A stretch of DNA of 7,402 bases, from NCBI GenBank assembly GCA_021604265.1, contig BQIY01000098.1, forward strand, positions 1 to 7,402, given 5' to 3'. Within the stretch, counting starts at the first letter, position 1. The number at the start of each line of letters is the position of its first letter. The notes under the pieces were generated by a model that worked only from the letters and a program-made list of their open reading frames with translations, ran no database searches and had not been told where the DNA came from. Both the position numbers and the translations under genes were made by a program. The stretch is from Nitrospirales bacterium. GTDB lineage: Bacteria > Nitrospirota > Nitrospiria > Nitrospirales > UBA8639. Shown one piece after another: positions 6,548 through 7,402 of this stretch.

Positions 6548-6879
6548 CTTCTGTCCTATTGAGCGCGCGGCGCCATACGACCTTTTTAGGCTTTCCCTCC
6601 ATTAAAAAAGTGCTGGTGGACCACCCTACCCTGCATGATTTGCGCTCCTTAAAGACCATGCCCGGCGAGATGACGATTTATCCCTGTCTGTCGGCAGGCC
6701 GCCTGGCGACTTGCAGCCGGTGGCTGCGCCTGTTTGTCAATCTGGCTTTGGAAGCCATGGAACGCGAGCAATGCGTGGATCCCAAACGAAAGGATGGTCC
6801 GGTGCTGCTCTGTCTTGATAAGTTTGCCCATGGAACAGATCGAGGCGGCAGCCGGACAGATTGCTGGGTTTGGCTGTAA
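6544..6879 (+). pseudogene. Coupling protein segment 3: SARRHTTFL block to Walker B
   Basis: After the second one-base loss, the family sequence resumes as SVLLSARRHTTFLGFPS and RSLKTMPGEMTIYPCL, reaching the Walker B strand PVLLCLDKFA. There the Glu after Asp is Lys, and the frame runs out of phase from 6829 into a stop at 6877-6879. The overlap ATGA with the previous segment's stop imitates translational coupling but arises from the frameshift. Confidence 0.8.
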
Positions 6880-7165
6880 ATTATGGCCGATTTTACAAGA
6901 TTTAGGACACCTGGAAGCCTTATATAAGGAACGATGGCAGACCTTTGTCGGCAATGCCGGGGTGTTGCAGTTTTTTGGCAATAATGATGTGAAGACGTTG
7001 GAATATATTTCCAAACGATTGGGACAGACAAGCTTGCTGGTCAAAAGCAAGGGGAATGTGACGTTCTCGCAAAGCAAGGAAGGTGGTACCGGCCAGTCCC
7101 AGGCGATACAGGTCTTTGATTTGATGACGGCGGAGGCCGGACGGTTTTTTGCCCGGGATGCTTAG
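6830..7165 (+). pseudogene. Coupling protein segment 4: C-terminal ATPase part
   Basis: MEQIEAAAGQIAGFGCKLW starts the fourth segment right after the lost TLGH codons. It continues through YKERWQTFVGNAGVLQFFG and LMTAEAGRFFARD. Relatives read TAEEAGRFFARDD and go on for some tens of residues; here one Glu is missing and a TAG (7163-7165) ends the frame. Confidence 0.8.
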
Positions 7166-7190
7166 AACTTAGATATGGAGCTGGGGGGCG

Positions 7191-7340
7191 ATGTTCTTGA
7201 AAATCCAGGGCATTCACATTCGCGATGACATTACCAAAAATCTTCAGAATGGGCGGCATGGCTGTGGAAGAACTCATGGGGAGTTTGGCCATCAGCCTCG
7301 TCGGGAGCCGGACAAATTGGCTGCAATCGGCTCTGCTTGA
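7191..7340 (+). CDS. Possible 49-codon ORF or eroded tail of the coupling protein
   Basis: An ATG at 7191 with GGAGCTGGGGGGCG just before it opens a frame starting MFLKIQGIHIRDDITKN and ending at TGA 7338-7340. The first part faintly recalls the PMFL/PMIL...YYxDPxF tail of TraG-like proteins, which would place it as the next decayed piece of that gene. From about 7249 another frame looks more protein-like. I cannot decide between a small gene and a remnant. Confidence 0.25.
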   Translation: MFLKIQGIHIRDDITKNLQNGRHGCGRTHGEFGHQPRREPDKLAAIGSA

Positions 7341-7402
7341 GTCCTTGGAGGTGAGCCCTCCCAGGGTTCAAGGTGGCCCCTTTGTAGAAGGGAAACTGGG
7401 GA
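7225..7402 (+). CDS. Unrecognised ORF running off the right edge
   Basis: From ATG 7225 (or the ATG at 7249) the frame is open to the end of the window: MTLPKIFRMGGMAVEEL, then SLAISLVGSRTNWLQSALLE and SPPRVQGG. The regular hydrophobic pattern and lack of stops suggest real coding descent. No ribosome site precedes 7225, so its start may have been lost in an upstream frameshift (the frame at 7191 could be its beginning). I recognise no family; being after a coupling-protein gene, it may belong to the same conjugative module. Confidence 0.4.
   Translation, partial: MTLPKIFRMGGMAVEELMGSLAISLVGSRTNWLQSALLESLEVSPPRVQGGPFVEGKLG

Larger units (their letters stand above)
5745..7165 (+). pseudogene. 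TraG/VirD4-family type IV coupling protein, broken by frameshifts
   Basis: Joined across three frames this is a soluble TraG/VirD4-like ATPase, the protein that hands relaxase-bound DNA to a conjugative secretion channel. The 5' part has Walker A in VPGSRAGKGVS (residues 72-82) and IDPKGELA; the 3' part has GQIAGFGCKLWPILQDL and FGNNDVKTLEY. Breaks: one base lost near 6146 (SNL to YKASFNPM), one lost near 6543 (ERDPKE to MTSVLLSARRH), and about 11 nt lost at 6829 (relatives have FATLGHMEQI, here FA then MEQI). With 13 nt restored the length is 1434 nt, a whole number of codons, which supports this reading. The Walker B Glu of LDEFA is Lys (LDKFA). The frame stops at FARDA, short of the tail relatives have. 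No membrane segment is seen at the N-terminus. It is a remnant of a conjugative or integrative element. Confidence 0.88.

Noticed and set aside
6649..7077. 142- and 117-codon minus-strand frames
   Set aside because: They are antisense to segments of the coupling-protein gene whose family motifs are unmistakable on the plus strand.
1..7402. CRISPR array, tRNA or rRNA gene
   Set aside because: No regularly spaced repeats and no cloverleaf or rRNA-like conserved blocks were seen on either strand.

Overview
The window looks like a patchwork accessory region (genomic island or decayed mobile element) of a Gram-negative bacterium. Two putative genes start with lipoprotein signal peptides whose +2 residue is Ala, as in Lol-sorted outer-membrane lipoproteins, and a conjugation coupling protein is present. 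The species cannot be read from the sequence. Nitrospirota or Pseudomonadota would fit the radical SAM, IS4 and TraG-like families, but this is a low-confidence guess.

Layout from left to right: (1) 1-856, the 3' part of a radical SAM gene that begins before the window, followed by a tiny overlapping reading frame and a 14-bp direct repeat. (2) About 1030-1495, a DUF6527 (BubE-like) gene with a clear central and C-terminal core, but whose expected N-terminal Cys/Gly-rich part is missing or degraded. (3) 1496-2025, an AT-rich gap with an operator-like dyad and one possible 29-codon minus-strand gene. (4) 2026-4270, two intact, AT-rich, co-directional genes 46 bp apart: a lipoprotein of unknown function and a lipoprotein-anchored trypsin/V8-like serine protease with a complete His-Asp-Ser triad. 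(5) 4391-5550, an IS4-family transposase gene on the minus strand, with one candidate element end next to its stop codon and no matching end on the other side. (6) 5745-7165, a TraG/VirD4-like coupling-protein gene broken by two single-base frameshifts, an 11-nt loss at Walker B and an early stop. (7) 7166-7402, ORF remnants that run off the window.

Only the two-gene lipoprotein/protease cassette and the transposase look functional. The protease and lipoprotein probably share one mRNA and could act together at the outer membrane; this is the most interesting intact unit here, and the lipoprotein belongs to no family I recognise. Broken genes on both sides (DUF6527, coupling protein), the IS and the change in base composition indicate repeated insertion and decay.
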